From CBDFMR01 sp965249765 (GTDB lineage Bacteria; Bacteroidota; Bacteroidia; Chitinophagales; Saprospiraceae): 64,000 bases of DNA. Numbering within the stretch: the first letter of the stretch is position 1; each line of letters begins with the position of its first letter. Below the pieces are notes generated by a model that saw nothing but the letters and a program-made list of their open reading frames with translations, was not told where the DNA came from and ran no database searches. Where the stretch lies: contig CBDFMR010000004.1 in the NCBI GenBank assembly GCA_965249765.1, forward strand, positions 124,001 to 188,000, written 5' to 3'. Positions 9,688 through 19,387 of this stretch are shown here, in pieces. A program made the position numbers and the translations under genes.

Positions 9688-9735
9688 GCACCACTGATTT
9701 TTTTCGAAAATATTCACCCATTCAGGACAATCATA

Positions 9736-10818
9736 CTAAGTCGTCCTCATTTCCGCAAGATCATGCAACTTCTCCAATGCCCCTTCTACATTCTTCTTCA
9801 GTGCAGGTTTTAGGAACAAGCTAGTCATCGCCTTCTTAATAACTGACTTGGATTTCCAGTAGACCTGTACTTCTAATTTACAAGACTGATCATTGACAGG
9901 AGTAATGATGAAGAACTGATATAGGGCATCCACAGGCGGAGGGCTGGTTGTCAGTTCTCCGTAAACCAATTGTCCCGGCAGACCTTCTTTGGTCACTGTA
10001 ACAAAATCAAAGTGTTTGCCATTAATTATGCATACATGCTCAGTGCCTATTCTTGTCACCTCATTTTCATTGTATTCAAAGTCATCTACGCCGTCAACCC
10101 ATCGATGGCGATAAGAATAATTTGTAATAATCTCAAGAAGCGCACTTGCAGAAACCGCAAAGTCCTTATGGAATGTAAGTGATGGAGGGCGATCAAACTT
10201 GACGGTTCTTGGTTGGGAGAATGGAAGTAGATTCAAGGCAGTCTTATCAATCTCAGAGTATAGGTATGATACTTCTTTTCCGTCATAAGTATTCTTATCC
10301 TCCTTGAAATCGTAGAGCTTGCTTCGATAGTCTTCCTTCAACTCAACGTCACTTGCCAATTCTTGACTTATGAGTACGTAATTGTCACTAGTTACTTTGT
10401 TTTTCATAAGACGATGGGCCTCGATTACCTGCGCTCCGAATGGTTTTCGGTTATCCTGCACTACAATGAATTGTAACTCGGCACTGTGAGCGATGATTTT
10501 CAGTTCGAGTGCCGGAGCAGCGGCGCAGGCATTACAAGGGCAGATTCTATTTGCCTCGAGCATTTTCAGGTGACTGTAAAAGGCAGTAAACATGTTTTCT
10601 ACCTGAACCAATAGATTCTCTAGAGATGGAATACTTTCCTCCTTGTAGAAAAACAAAGCGTCACCCTCTACTTCGGCAAGCTGCAAGTCCAAGGTATTGG
10701 CATTGATCAATACTTCAAGTAATTCTGCAACGACATGCTGGCTATGCTCAGCTTCCGTTGTCTGTACAAAGTTTGTGAAGCCTGATATATCAGGAAGGAA
10801 GAGTAATGATCGTTTCAT
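9736..10818 (-). CDS. DUF2652 (nucleotide-cyclase-like) protein with C-terminal SRPBCC-like domain
   Basis: A 360-residue cytoplasmic protein. Residues 1-190 begin LLFLPDISGFTNFVQTTE and contain EVEGDALFFY, the pattern of class III nucleotide-cyclase-fold proteins grouped as DUF2652. A Cys cluster (ICPCNACAAAP) lies near residue 95. Residues about 210-350 (ASALLEIITNYSYRHRWVDG onward) resemble a polyketide-cyclase/START-like ligand-binding domain. The first metal Asp (PDISGF) is present, but I cannot confirm a full cyclase site, so enzyme activity is open. The gene is monocistronic and convergent with the amidohydrolase gene. Confidence 0.75.
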   Translation of the reverse strand: MKRSLLFLPDISGFTNFVQTTEAEHSQHVVAELLEVLINANTLDLQLAEVEGDALFFYKEESIPSLENLLVQVENMFTAFYSHLKMLEANRICPCNACAAAPALELKIIAHSAELQFIVVQDNRKPFGAQVIEAHRLMKNKVTSDNYVLISQELASDVELKEDYRSKLYDFKEDKNTYDGKEVSYLYSEIDKTALNLLPFSQPRTVKFDRPPSLTFHKDFAVSASALLEIITNYSYRHRWVDGVDDFEYNENEVTRIGTEHVCIINGKHFDFVTVTKEGLPGQLVYGELTTSPPPVDALYQFFIITPVNDQSCKLEVQVYWKSKSVIKKAMTSLFLKPALKKNVEGALEKLHDLAEMRTT

Positions 10819-11537
10819 GCAAGTATTGACAGATTACATAGAGAACAGAGAATGTTCTTTATTGTTCTGCAAGCCGGATGATAGACGGCGAATTGACCCA
10901 AGGGCTATGGGGTTATAGCACCCATGAAAAAGTAGTAACTTGAAGACTCACAAATCACAACGAGTTATGAGCAAACAAGTCACTACTGGAACCCCTAAGT
11001 TATTCATTGGATTGGACATACACAAGAAGAGTTTGAGGTTTCATTTTACAACGGATCTGTTTTCAGGAAATGGACATACCTTTCCTACTGGGACAGATTT
11101 GATATTAAAGTATGTAGAGAAGAACTATGCAGGTTATGAGGTAAGTATTGCCTATGAGGTGGGATGCTTTGGGTATAAACCAGCACGAACTTTTATATCT
11201 TTTGGATGGGACACTTATGTAGTAAACCCAGCAGATATTCTCTAGCCAGCAAAGAACAAATTTATGAAGACTGATAAGATTGATGCTAAGAACATAGCGT
11301 TGCAATTAAGGGCAGGGAATCTCAAGAAGATTACTATTCCAGGTATACAGCGTGAGAGCCTTAGAAGTTTAACACGTCAGCGTACAGCACTGGTCAGAGA
11401 TTATAGAAGAATAAAAACACGGATAAAATCACTTCTATGCTATATGTCTATAGTTATTCCAGAGGGTATGGATACACCTAAATGGTCATTGAGATTTATA
11501 AGTTGGTTAAGAACGTTAGACCTGGGTCAACCTAATA

Positions 11538-12584
11538 ACCTGAGTTCGATATTAAAAAATCATTAATTGATCAGAATTCGAATGTTCGAATTGGTACATT
11601 TTGATAGAAGGTTTTTTGGGGAGGAAAGAGTAAGCAATAATACCAGCGAGCATATTGTTAAGGAAGTTATGAAAGGTCCTATGCCTAGAGTGTTCAATCA
11701 TGCAAATATTTTTTAATTGGTCATTGATTGTTTCAATAATAGATCTCTTGCGCAACATGATTTTATCATAAAGTGGCATAAGAGAGTTTTTCATATTTTT
11801 TCTCACGCCAGTAATGAGGTGAATTCCATTACAGAATAGTACTTCGCTTAGTTTTTTACTTACATAACCTTTATCTCCATAAAGCTTTCCCCAAATACGT
11901 TTTAGAAGATTTTTTTTCAAAGGCGAACGATCATCAATATTACCTTGAGTAATCTGAAAATCAATGATTTGTCCGATTTCATTGACAATAATATGAAGCT
12001 TAAACCCGTAAAAATATCCCATGGTAGATTTTCCTCTTGCGGCAATTCCATCGAATACTTTGTGATTAAAAATCCGTTTGTTTTTACAAACTCTGATAGG
12101 GGTAGAATCTACAAATGAAATACCAGTACATTGTCCAAGCGTACAAGTTTTAGCAAATATAGCCATGGGCAACAATGCTTTTTTTTGCAATTCCACAAAA
12201 CGATTATAAGAAACCAATGAGGGAAATTCTTGGGATAAATGACGCACTAAATATTGATTGTAGAACCACTTAAAACATCTGACTCCGCTGAGTTGAAAAA
12301 GTATCATGATAGTCATTACTTCAGAAGTCGAAAGCTTAGGTTTACGTTTGGGCTTCTTACCAATGCTTCGTTGATCCAAATGAGTTTGAAATTCTTTCAT
12401 AAACTCATCGACAACACAGAAAATATCAGTAATTTGTTCTTTAAGAATCATAGGGAATATGCTTGTTAATTAATTGATTGTCAATCATTAAGATACAGCT
12501 ATTCCCTATTTTAATCAAATAAATATCAATAATTTATAATATATTATTCACTGTATGTCAAACAGTTAATAATCGAACTCAGGT
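11538..12584 (-). mobile_element. IS982-family insertion sequence inside an IS110-like element
   Basis: The 1047-bp element has inverted termini (left ACCTGAGTTCGATATT, right reading AATAATCGAACTCAGGT) and is flanked by the direct repeat TAATA at 11533-11537 and 12585-12589. The host frame is restored when it is removed, which fixes both ends to the base. It contains one intact transposase gene on the minus strand. The short 5-bp duplication is somewhat below the 7-9 bp often reported for the family. Confidence 0.93.
11552..12451 (-). CDS. IS982-family transposase (DDE)
   Basis: A 299-residue protein of the normal IS982 length. It shows the family pattern: SEVMTIMILFQLSGVRCFKW near residue 45, SFVDSTPIRVCKN (first catalytic Asp, about residue 115), LYGDKGYVSKKL (second Asp, about residue 190) and RSIIETINDQLKN (the Glu, about residue 238). 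The C-terminus has HSRHRTFHNFLNNMLAGIIAYSFLPKKPSI. The gene appears intact and the element could still be mobile. A C-terminal fragment of a related IS982 transposase lies at 51259-51471. Confidence 0.93.
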   Translation of the reverse strand: MILKEQITDIFCVVDEFMKEFQTHLDQRSIGKKPKRKPKLSTSEVMTIMILFQLSGVRCFKWFYNQYLVRHLSQEFPSLVSYNRFVELQKKALLPMAIFAKTCTLGQCTGISFVDSTPIRVCKNKRIFNHKVFDGIAARGKSTMGYFYGFKLHIIVNEIGQIIDFQITQGNIDDRSPLKKNLLKRIWGKLYGDKGYVSKKLSEVLFCNGIHLITGVRKNMKNSLMPLYDKIMLRKRSIIETINDQLKNICMIEHSRHRTFHNFLNNMLAGIIAYSFLPKKPSIKMYQFEHSNSDQLMIF

Positions 12585-13077
12585 TAATACTAATGCTACA
12601 ATGAGAAGCATGCTTGCCCTATATGATTTTATAGAAGGAGAATTAAAAACCCTATCAACGAGTATACGTGCATACTGCAAGAAAAACTATAAAAAGGACT
12701 ATGAATTATTAAGAAGTGTACCAGGCATCGCAGAACATACTGCAAGCTACATATTGTCTGAGGCAGGAGATATTAGACGGTTTAGTTCTTTTAAAAAGTT
12801 TGCTTCATATATTGAATTTATTCCAAGCATGCACCAAAGTGGCGAGACAATCTATCATGGTGGATCTACACCTCGAGCAAATCGACATGTTAGAAATATG
12901 ATAATAGAAGCATCATGGATTGCTGTCAGAATCGATCCCGTCATGCAGAATTACTATCGAAGTCATGCTGGCAAAAATGCTAAGGCTGCGATATTCAAAG
13001 TAGGAAGAAAAATGCTATCAAAAATTATGACAGTAATTAAAACAGAAGTGCCCTACACAGTAGGTGTGCTTAGCTAA

Positions 13078-13370
13078 ATATTGGTACAACCAATGCATAC
13101 TAAAAGCAAAGACAACAAAACAATAGAGGTGAAAATTTTGCTCACATGTCTTAGCATGTTGCTTTGCTTAATTTATCGATCTAATTGATGCATGTGAACA
13201 AGAGATTTTTTTGTATCACACATAGGATGCCCTACCGATAAATTTTTAACCCCGAAAATCAAAAGACCTCATTTTGCTGAAGGCCTTCTGATTTGCTAAT
13301 TCTTTCAAGATTATGATTGCGAACTAAAAATATTATTTGTTAAAGTTTCTACTTTTCATAGGATATTGTG
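13078..13370. other. Gene-free stretch right of the IS110-like element
   Basis: About 290 bp with no supportable ORF. A weak palindromic segment (AAGACCT ... AAGGCCTT) around 13263-13290 could act as a terminator, but it is not followed by a clear T run. Confidence 0.3.
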
Positions 13371-14417
13371 TTACATGCTGGCAATCTTTGATTTATAATT
13401 TTTTAGTTTACGATTTCTTTTTCTGTCCATTCCAGTATGGAGTTGCCAATGTTGATTTCTATTAAGTACACTAATGATGAGCCTTTTAACTGTCTTCATT
13501 TCTTCGGGTTTGCTACTTGCTATATACAGAGTCAATGCTGCCAATGCTTCACTGCTAATGATGGGTGAATCATCTTCAATATACAGCAAGTCGTTGTTTT
13601 CTAGGAATAAGAGAAAACAAGCAGCTGCTATTCTTTTATTCCCATCTACAAATGAATGATTCTTTGTTATGAGATATAGCAGCATTGCAGCTTTTTCTTC
13701 AATCGTGGGATAAAAGTCACTATCGTCCATACCTATCGATATCTGAGTGACGGAACTTTAAAAGTTGTCATCCTTTTCTTTCCCAAAAACATCAGAAACG
13801 AATTCTGCTTTCATGGTCTCTATCATGTTGTAATAGTCCTTTAGACCTGGATATTTTGTCTTTATCTTACTAATTCCCGATTTATCTAACGATTCCTGAT
13901 CGTAGTCATCTAACAGACTCAATCCTTTAGCAAACGTATCTAACCAAACATACCCTTTTTCTTCAGCCTTTCGCTACATGGATCTTCCTAATATTTGGAT
14001 TCCTGATTTTAGAACTTTTACTTCTTGTTCCTTTTGCACAAGCCTTTTTTCGTTCAGTACATAACCTTGTACGACAAGTTCTCTTAATTTCGCTGTAGCC
14101 CACTTTCTAAATTGTATGCCTCTGGTCGAGTTGACTCTATATCCAATTGAAATAATCATATCCAGATTATAATGAGTTAAGTTCCTGTTTACTTCCCGAT
14201 TGCCTTCTTGGCGAACTGTTCGGAATTTCCGAACAGTTGGTTCTTCATCCAATTCACTTGATTCTAATATGTTAGTGATGTGCTCACTGATGTTTGCTTT
14301 ACTTGATTCAAAAAGTGTTGCCATTTGAGCTTGTGTTAACCAAACAGTTTCACCCTCTAACTGAACAAATAGCTCAATTTGATTATTAGAATCTTGAAAT
14401 ATAACTATTTCACTCAT
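13371..14417 (-). pseudogene. RhuM-like virulence protein with Fic/DOC domain, two premature stops
   Basis: One frame spans the whole interval. The N-terminal part reads ETVWLTQAQMATLFESSKAN, then TVRQEGNREVNRNLTHYNLD and IISIGYRVNSTRGIQFRKWA, the RhuM family pattern. An in-frame TAG stops it at 13974-13976. The frame continues with a middle segment (LDDYDQESLDKSGISKIKT) and meets TAA a few codons before 13730, then continues as FYPTIEEKAAMLLYLITKNH and SFVDGNKRIAAACFLLFL. That last part is the Fic/DOC core, here HSFVDGNKR. RhuM-Fic fusions are common defence- or persistence-linked genes; this copy is dead unless the stops are base-call errors. Confidence 0.85.
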
Positions 14418-14509
14418 AAATTAAATTTTCGAATATTCCAATAATTGAGGATAATTCATCAGCTCTTGTTTTCATTTCTTCTGGTTATCGATCTTAAGCT
14501 TACTTGTAG

Positions 14510-14998
14510 CTACAGTATCTTCTGCCAGTAGCCCACATCTATCCACTTGCCAATTTTAAAGCCCTACTCTTTAAAATGTGCTACTTTTTCAAATCCGAGT
14601 TTTTCATGCAAGGCGACACTGGCGGGATTGGGCAGTGAGATGCCTCCCATGATGGCATGCATATTCTCAGACTGTAAGTGCTCTATGAGTGCAGAATATA
14701 AATTGAATCCTATTCCTCGTCCACCTGCGTCATGCCTAAGGTATATTGTACTCTCCGCTGAATAGCGATAAGCTGCTCGTGGCTTCCACTGAGTTGCATA
14801 AGCATAACCCATTATCTCATTTTCAATTTCAAAGACTAGCCATGGAAATCCTTGCTGTACTCTCTCGATTCTAGACCACATTTCATTCTCATCGATGATA
14901 TCTTCTTCAAATGTAGCTACTGAATGAAGGATATAATGATTGTATATCGCTGCAATATGACGGCTATCTCTTTTTGAGGCTGATCTGACCATGATCAT
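14510..14998 (-). pseudogene. GNAT N-acetyltransferase (phosphinothricin-acetyltransferase-like), stop near the 3' end
   Basis: The first 144 codons give a GNAT protein of the Pat/Bar type: RHIAAIYNHYILHSVATFEE, the acetyl-CoA loop HDAGGRGIGFNLYSALIEHL (about residues 89-108) and NPASVALHEKLGFEKVAHF. A TAG at 14564-14566 then interrupts, although the same frame continues for 18 codons with GFKIGKWIDVGYWQKIL, the normal C-terminus of this family. The loss of that strand would probably destabilise the enzyme. It may be a genuine nonsense mutation or a read error. Family members acetylate amines such as methionine sulfoximine or phosphinothricin. Confidence 0.8.
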
Positions 14999-15010
14999 AC
15001 GGATTAGGAT

Positions 15011-15493
15011 TTAGTACAAGGTCTTATCATTTTTCGCCGACCACTCTCTGAATATGGGTAAAGCACTTTCTTGGCTTATCTGCTCAAAAGGAATGCTTCT
15101 TTGCTTATAGTCTTTGTCTAATTCCTGATAAATAAAGTCATCATCAAAATTAATCTTGGCAGCATCATCCTTAGTACAAGCATAGTACACTTTATCAGGT
15201 CTGGCCCAATAAATCCGCTCCAAGACACATAGGACATGGCTCACAAGAGGTATATAGGATGCAACCCTCTAGTTGAAATGATTGTAACGACTTGCAAGCT
15301 CGTCGGATAGCCACTACCTCAGCATGGGCTGTAGGGTCATCTGTAGAGGTAACTTCATTGTGCGCCCTTCTCCTATGATCTTTCCGTCCTTGACGATGAC
15401 AAAACCCAAAGGTCCCCCTGAACCACTTCTCATCCCTTGCGCAGCCAGGTCAATTGCCCGCTTAAGAAATCTTTTATGTGTCTCGAGTGATTG
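15011..15493 (-). pseudogene. Nucleoside/guanine deaminase (CMP/dCMP deaminase fold), frameshifted twice
   Basis: Three overlapping frames make one protein. KRFLKRAIDLAAQGM and GGPLGFVIVKDGKIIGEG come first (about 15390-15470). Then comes EVTSTDDPTAHAEVVAIRRA, with the catalytic HAE, and CEPCPMC, the zinc ligands, in a second frame. Finally YWARPDKVYYACTKDDAAKI and PFEQISQESALPIFREW end at 15011. The frame changes fall near a CGCACAATG site and at GGAGCGGATTT. The product would be a cytosolic zinc deaminase of about 155 residues resembling guanine deaminase. Two indels close together suggest real decay. It starts against the transketolase stop, with no clear start codon. Confidence 0.8.
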
Positions 15494-17530
15494 TCACCTA
15501 ATTAAGGTCTTTACAAGATCTCTTACATTCTCTCCCGTGAACCCAAATTTCTCATCAAGTACTTTGTACGGTGCGGAATAACCGAAATGATTCAATCCAT
15601 GAACTGTGCCTTTATCACCAACTATTCCTTCCAGATTGTATGCAAGACCTGCAGTAAGACCAAATCGAGGTGTGTCAGCAGGAAGCAAGCTCTTCTTATA
15701 TATATCATCTTGATCAAGGAACAATCCGATGCTTGGAATAGACACCACATTGACATGAATGCCATCATCTGCCAACAATTTCATCCCTTCCATGAGTGTA
15801 CTTACCTCTGAGCCATTACCTATGAGGATGGCCTGAGGTATCTGTCCGCAGTCATAGACGAGATAAGCTCCTTTGTCCGCATCATATGCTTGAAGGCCTC
15901 GATCCTGTGCTTGTATGTCTTTGATACCCTGTCTGCTCAAGATAAGACCACTCGGTCTACCTTGCTCCTCTAGCGCTATCCTCCATGATACGGTAGTCTC
16001 TTGTCCGTCGGCAGGGCGCAAGGCGAGAAAGCTACGAGTTCCTGAATGATTTTTAACATGTTCCAGAAGTCGGATTTGGGATTCTTGCTCTATGGGTTGA
16101 TGGGTGGGTCCATCTTCTCCTACTCGGAATGCATCGTGCGTCCAGATGAATATTACTTGTTGTTCCATGAGTGCAGCCACGCGTATAGCCGGTTTTTGAT
16201 AGTCCGAGAAAGCAAAGAAGGTAGCACATACAGGTACAACGCCACCGTGCAATGCCATCCCTGTGCAGAGAGCTGTCATGGTGAGTTCTGATACACCAGA
16301 TTGAAGGAAAGCGCCTGAGAAATCACCTTTTTTGAATGCTGAGGATTTTTTTAGAAAGAATTCTGTTTTGTCACTATTGCACAGGTCTGCACTGCTTACG
16401 ATCATGTTGGGTAAGTGATCAGCAAGGTAAGCGAGAACTGCACCTGATGAATTTCTAGTTGCCGTGTCTGCCTTTTGTTCAATAGCAGACCAGTCAAGAT
16501 GACTCAAGTCTTTGTTTAGAAATTTTGCATATAGAGCCGATAGATCAGGATTGGACGCCTTCCAGGTCGCCTCAATTCGCTTTCTAGCCTGAGCGTCTTC
16601 TCTTTTTTTATTGAGTACATCACTATAATAAGAGGCAACGTCATCAAATATCATGAATGGGTTACCAGGATCGGCACCCAGTCCTTTGATCGTCTCATCG
16701 AATGAGGCATTGGACTTACCCAATGGCTGTCCGTGAAGTTCTACTTCACCTTCAAATGACGAGCCATCATCAAGTAAGACACCCTTGCCCATAACTGTCT
16801 TTCCAATGATGAGGGATGGACGATCTGATTCTGATATGGATGCATCCAATGCTTCTCTTATTGCGTCATGGTTATTTCCGTCAATCTCAGTTACATGCCA
16901 GTTCCATGAGCGATACTTCATGGCCGTGTCCTCAGATGTCACTGCGTCGACTACTGTTGAAAGTTGAACGTCATTGGCATCATAAAACATGATGATCTGC
17001 CCCAGACCGAGATGGCCCGCTATTCTACCTACTCCTTGAGAGATTTCTTCCTGTATTCCTCCATCTGAAATATATAAATAGGTCTTGTGCTCGACCGTTT
17101 TTCCAAAACGACTTACGAGGAATCGCTCGGTGATAGCAGCCCCTGCTCCAAAAGCATGACCAAGTCCCAATGGACCTGAGGTATTTTCAATGCCTCTTTT
17201 TACATCCACCTCCGGATGACCGGGTGTCGGGCTTTTCCATTGTCTGAAATTCATAAGATCATCCATGGAATAATTCCCAAGAACACTCTGGCATGCATAA
17301 AGCATGGCTGACATATGACCAGCGTCAAGGAAGAACCGGTCTCTGGCATGCCATCCCATATCATCAGGGTCGTAATTGAGGTATTCCGAATAGAGGATAT
17401 GCATAAAATCGGCACCTCCCATAGGACCGCCGGGGTGACCGGAATTGGCCTTCTCGACCATGGCCGCTGCAAGAATACGGATATTATCGGCACATCTGAG
17501 GGAGCGTTGTGGGTTTGATGATAGTGACAT
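15494..17530 (-). CDS. tkt: Transketolase
   Basis: A full-length 678-residue transketolase. N-terminal ThDP domain: MVEKANSGHPGGPMGGADF (about residues 24-42), GPLGLGHAFGAGAAI and SDGGIQEEISQG followed by FYDAND, where the usual GDGD...DxN metal motif is partly altered (SDGGIQEE; N is kept). Pyrimidine-binding domain: ADLCNSDKTEFF, TFFAFSDYQKPAIR and THDAFRVGEDGPTHQPIEQ. C-terminal domain: GNGSEVSTLMEG. It transfers two-carbon ketol units in the non-oxidative pentose phosphate pathway in the cytosol. It is a single gene here; no transaldolase or other pathway gene adjoins. Confidence 0.95.
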   Translation of the reverse strand: MSLSSNPQRSLRCADNIRILAAAMVEKANSGHPGGPMGGADFMHILYSEYLNYDPDDMGWHARDRFFLDAGHMSAMLYACQSVLGNYSMDDLMNFRQWKSPTPGHPEVDVKRGIENTSGPLGLGHAFGAGAAITERFLVSRFGKTVEHKTYLYISDGGIQEEISQGVGRIAGHLGLGQIIMFYDANDVQLSTVVDAVTSEDTAMKYRSWNWHVTEIDGNNHDAIREALDASISESDRPSLIIGKTVMGKGVLLDDGSSFEGEVELHGQPLGKSNASFDETIKGLGADPGNPFMIFDDVASYYSDVLNKKREDAQARKRIEATWKASNPDLSALYAKFLNKDLSHLDWSAIEQKADTATRNSSGAVLAYLADHLPNMIVSSADLCNSDKTEFFLKKSSAFKKGDFSGAFLQSGVSELTMTALCTGMALHGGVVPVCATFFAFSDYQKPAIRVAALMEQQVIFIWTHDAFRVGEDGPTHQPIEQESQIRLLEHVKNHSGTRSFLALRPADGQETTVSWRIALEEQGRPSGLILSRQGIKDIQAQDRGLQAYDADKGAYLVYDCGQIPQAILIGNGSEVSTLMEGMKLLADDGIHVNVVSIPSIGLFLDQDDIYKKSLLPADTPRFGLTAGLAYNLEGIVGDKGTVHGLNHFGYSAPYKVLDEKFGFTGENVRDLVKTLIR

Positions 17531-17656
17531 TCAGCTAGTTATAAATTGAGAAAAGTTATATAATAAATATTTCTATGCGCAAAGAAGCTAAGATTTAAGT
17601 GATTAAAAAAGTGTCTTTAGGGGAATTTCTGAGTGAAAATATTGTTAGTACATATG

Positions 17657-17688
17657 TTGCGATATGTCGTCGATTGTATATATCTTTG
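17657..17688 (+). promoter_or_regulatory. Bacteroidota-type promoter for rpsU
   Basis: A TAnnTTTG -7 box (TATCTTTG, 17681-17688) lies about 29 bp before the rpsU start, with a TTG core (17657-17659) at the expected -33 distance. The spacing and motif match the Bacteroidota primary sigma factor consensus. Confidence 0.6.
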
Positions 17689-17716
17689 CGACCCATTTGA
17701 TAAGAAATTTATTTTT

Positions 17717-17902
17717 ATGCTTATAATCAACGTAAAAGAGGAAGAATCAATAGACAGGGCGCTCAAGCGCTATAAGAGGAAATTCAAAGCTACAAGGCTT
17801 TTGAAGGAGCTTCGGAATAGAAAGAATTTTACAAAGCCATCTGTACAGAGGAGAAATGAAATCCTCAATGCAGAATACAGACTAAAGAACTATAGTAACT
17901 AG
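17717..17902 (+). CDS. rpsU: 30S ribosomal protein S21
   Basis: A 61-residue, strongly basic protein (MLIINVKEEESIDRALKRYK, then RRNEILNAEYRLKNYSN) of the exact length and pattern of Bacteroidota bS21. It sits on the small-subunit platform near the anti-Shine-Dalgarno region. I set the start at 17717 because homologues begin with this Met; a longer in-frame start at 17633 has no family support and would place the promoter box inside the gene. In Bacteroidota bS21 helps hide the anti-Shine-Dalgarno sequence (established knowledge). Confidence 0.93.
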   Translation: MLIINVKEEESIDRALKRYKRKFKATRLLKELRNRKNFTKPSVQRRNEILNAEYRLKNYSN

Positions 17903-17937
17903 TCTCGATAAGAAACTATTCCCATTCCAAAAAATGA

Positions 17938-17970
17938 AAGAGGATGTCCTATGGATGTCCTCTTTTTTTA
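17938..17970 (+). terminator. Intrinsic terminator of rpsU
   Basis: A hairpin with outer arms AGAGGA/TCCTCT and inner arms TCC/GGA is followed by a run of seven or more T, 37 bp after the rpsU stop. Confidence 0.75.
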
Positions 17971-18191
17971 TGTGGTGTTTTAATAGAAGTATGCTAAGTT
18001 TTCGTCCACCTTTCAATTTCAAAATGCTTGAAAATTGTATCTATTAAAGTAATAATTCTCAGTTCTTCAAGGAAAAATTCACTAAAAAGACGAATCCATC
18101 ATACAAATCATGATGATCCGGAAGAATAATCTATCTTGGGTTTGTGACTTAAATCAAAAATAGAAATAATTATTCTATCGTTCTAGTTAAA

Positions 18192-18650
18192 ATGCAATTG
18201 GCCTTTCAGTACATCCTCGCTCTTCTTATAGCAGTATCTGTCCCTGATGACAGGCGCTTCAAAAAGTCCTTTATCCTTTCAGAAGTGAATGCCGTACGAG
18301 CTATAGGATGTCAATGTGGTGATGAATTTATGCCTGCAGTTGATGAATTGAAATGGGACGAGGAGCTATACAAAACCGCTGCTTACCACGCTAGAGATAT
18401 GGAACGTAGAGCCTATTTTTCACATTATTCACCTTCTGGTTATGATGCCGGAGATCGGTTGGATGCCATTGGCTATAGGTGGAAGACCGTAGGAGAAAAT
18501 CTTGCCATGGGACAGAAGAATTTTAACGAAGTCATTCATGATTGGAAGGAAAGTGAAACTCATTGTAAAATGCTGATGAGCTCAAAGGTTGACTATATGG
18601 GATTGGCCAAGAGAGGTAAATACTGGGTTCAGGTGTTTGCTAGTAAGTAG
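18192..18650 (+). CDS. CAP-domain (SCP/PR-1-like) secreted protein
   Basis: A 152-residue protein with a hydrophobic N-terminal export segment (YILALLIAVSV) and a single CAP domain. Visible motifs are AAYHARDMERRAYFSHYSPSG (about residues 63-83, the first His and Glu), TVGENLAMG and the late GKYWVQVFAS. CAP proteins are extracellular; bacterial roles are mostly unknown, though the cavity residues suggest ligand binding or hydrolysis. The gene stands alone. A Cys pair (GCQCGDEFM) near residue 40 is unusual and may be structural. Confidence 0.85.
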   Translation: MQLAFQYILALLIAVSVPDDRRFKKSFILSEVNAVRAIGCQCGDEFMPAVDELKWDEELYKTAAYHARDMERRAYFSHYSPSGYDAGDRLDAIGYRWKTVGENLAMGQKNFNEVIHDWKESETHCKMLMSSKVDYMGLAKRGKYWVQVFASK

Positions 18651-19387
18651 CTTGTTCAGGATGAGGGATGAGTGTTTAGAGGTGAGAGAGAAAGATGAGT
18701 GTTAATCAGTTAAAAGGTAAACAAGTCGCATTATATTATCACTCCCGATCGTCGAGGTTTCTCTAACCTCGATACAATGCCATCAATTCCACTTTATAGT
18801 GAGATACTATGTGATAAGCTTCTTTTAATATGGTAGATGGGTCATTTATAGAAAACATAATGCGACCTCACAGAGGTCGAGGTGCTAATTATACCATTGT
18901 TCTAACAAAATTTGACCACGCTGTGGTCATGTACCTGTACAATGTGTAGGCTGCTATCGTATAGAATCCCTTTTCATGGATTTCCAAAGTAGGTGCAGAG
19001 CACCGTCACCCTTCGAGACTCTGTGCCCATACTTAGAATATTTCTCCTTACGTCGAAATGACGGAAGGCATCGAGAATGTCGAAGGATCGAGGATTATCA
19101 TTTCGACTTTATAGAGAGATACTCTGTGATATTGCGCAGGAATTCGTGCGCTTCATTTACATTGGTACATGGTCATTTATAGGAAGTATACTGCCATCTC
19201 ACTGAGGTCGAGCACCATTGGTCTACTATAATTTGACCATGCTGTGGGTCAGGTGCCTAAACGAAGTGTAGGTATTCTATCTATATACAGAATCTCTTTT
19301 CATGGATTCCAAAATTAGATACAGAGCACCATCACCTTTTGATGCTACACATCCGACTCAATTTCTTAGCTTTACGAAAAAATGTAG
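18651..19387. repeat. Gene-free region with two diverged copies of a palindrome-rich repeat
   Basis: Two related blocks (about 18775-19020 and 19105-19345) share, in order: TAGTGAGATACT / TAGAGAGATACT, GGTCATTTATAG, an ACTGAGGTCGAG-type segment, TTTGACCA with GCTGTGG, GTGTAGG, AGAATC, TTTTCATGGAT and CAGAGCACC. Each contains short palindromes such as GACCTCACAGAGGTC and GACCACGCTGTGGTC. No coding sense is visible. It looks like a dispersed non-coding repeat or a decayed miniature element just upstream of hutU. Confidence 0.6.

Larger units (their letters stand above)
10967..13077 (+). pseudogene. IS110-family transposase gene, broken by a stop codon and by IS982
   Basis: The N-terminal half (KLFIGLDIHKKSLRFHF, then KTDKIDAKNIALQLRAGNL) and the C-terminal half (YELLRSVPGIAEHTASYIL, GRKMLSKIMTV) form one IS110-family enzyme (DEDD/RuvC-like plus Transposase_20). 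It is interrupted twice. An in-frame TAG sits at 11243-11245 where the family continues without a break, and an IS982-family element occupies 11538-12584. Removing that IS with one copy of the 5-bp TAATA duplication restores the frame exactly (GQPNTNATMRSM). IS110 elements lack inverted repeats, so the outer ends cannot be fixed. The element is non-functional. Confidence 0.9.

Noticed and set aside
17633..17716. N-terminal extension of S21
   Set aside because: bS21 homologues start at the Met at 17717, and the -7 promoter box lies within the supposed extension.
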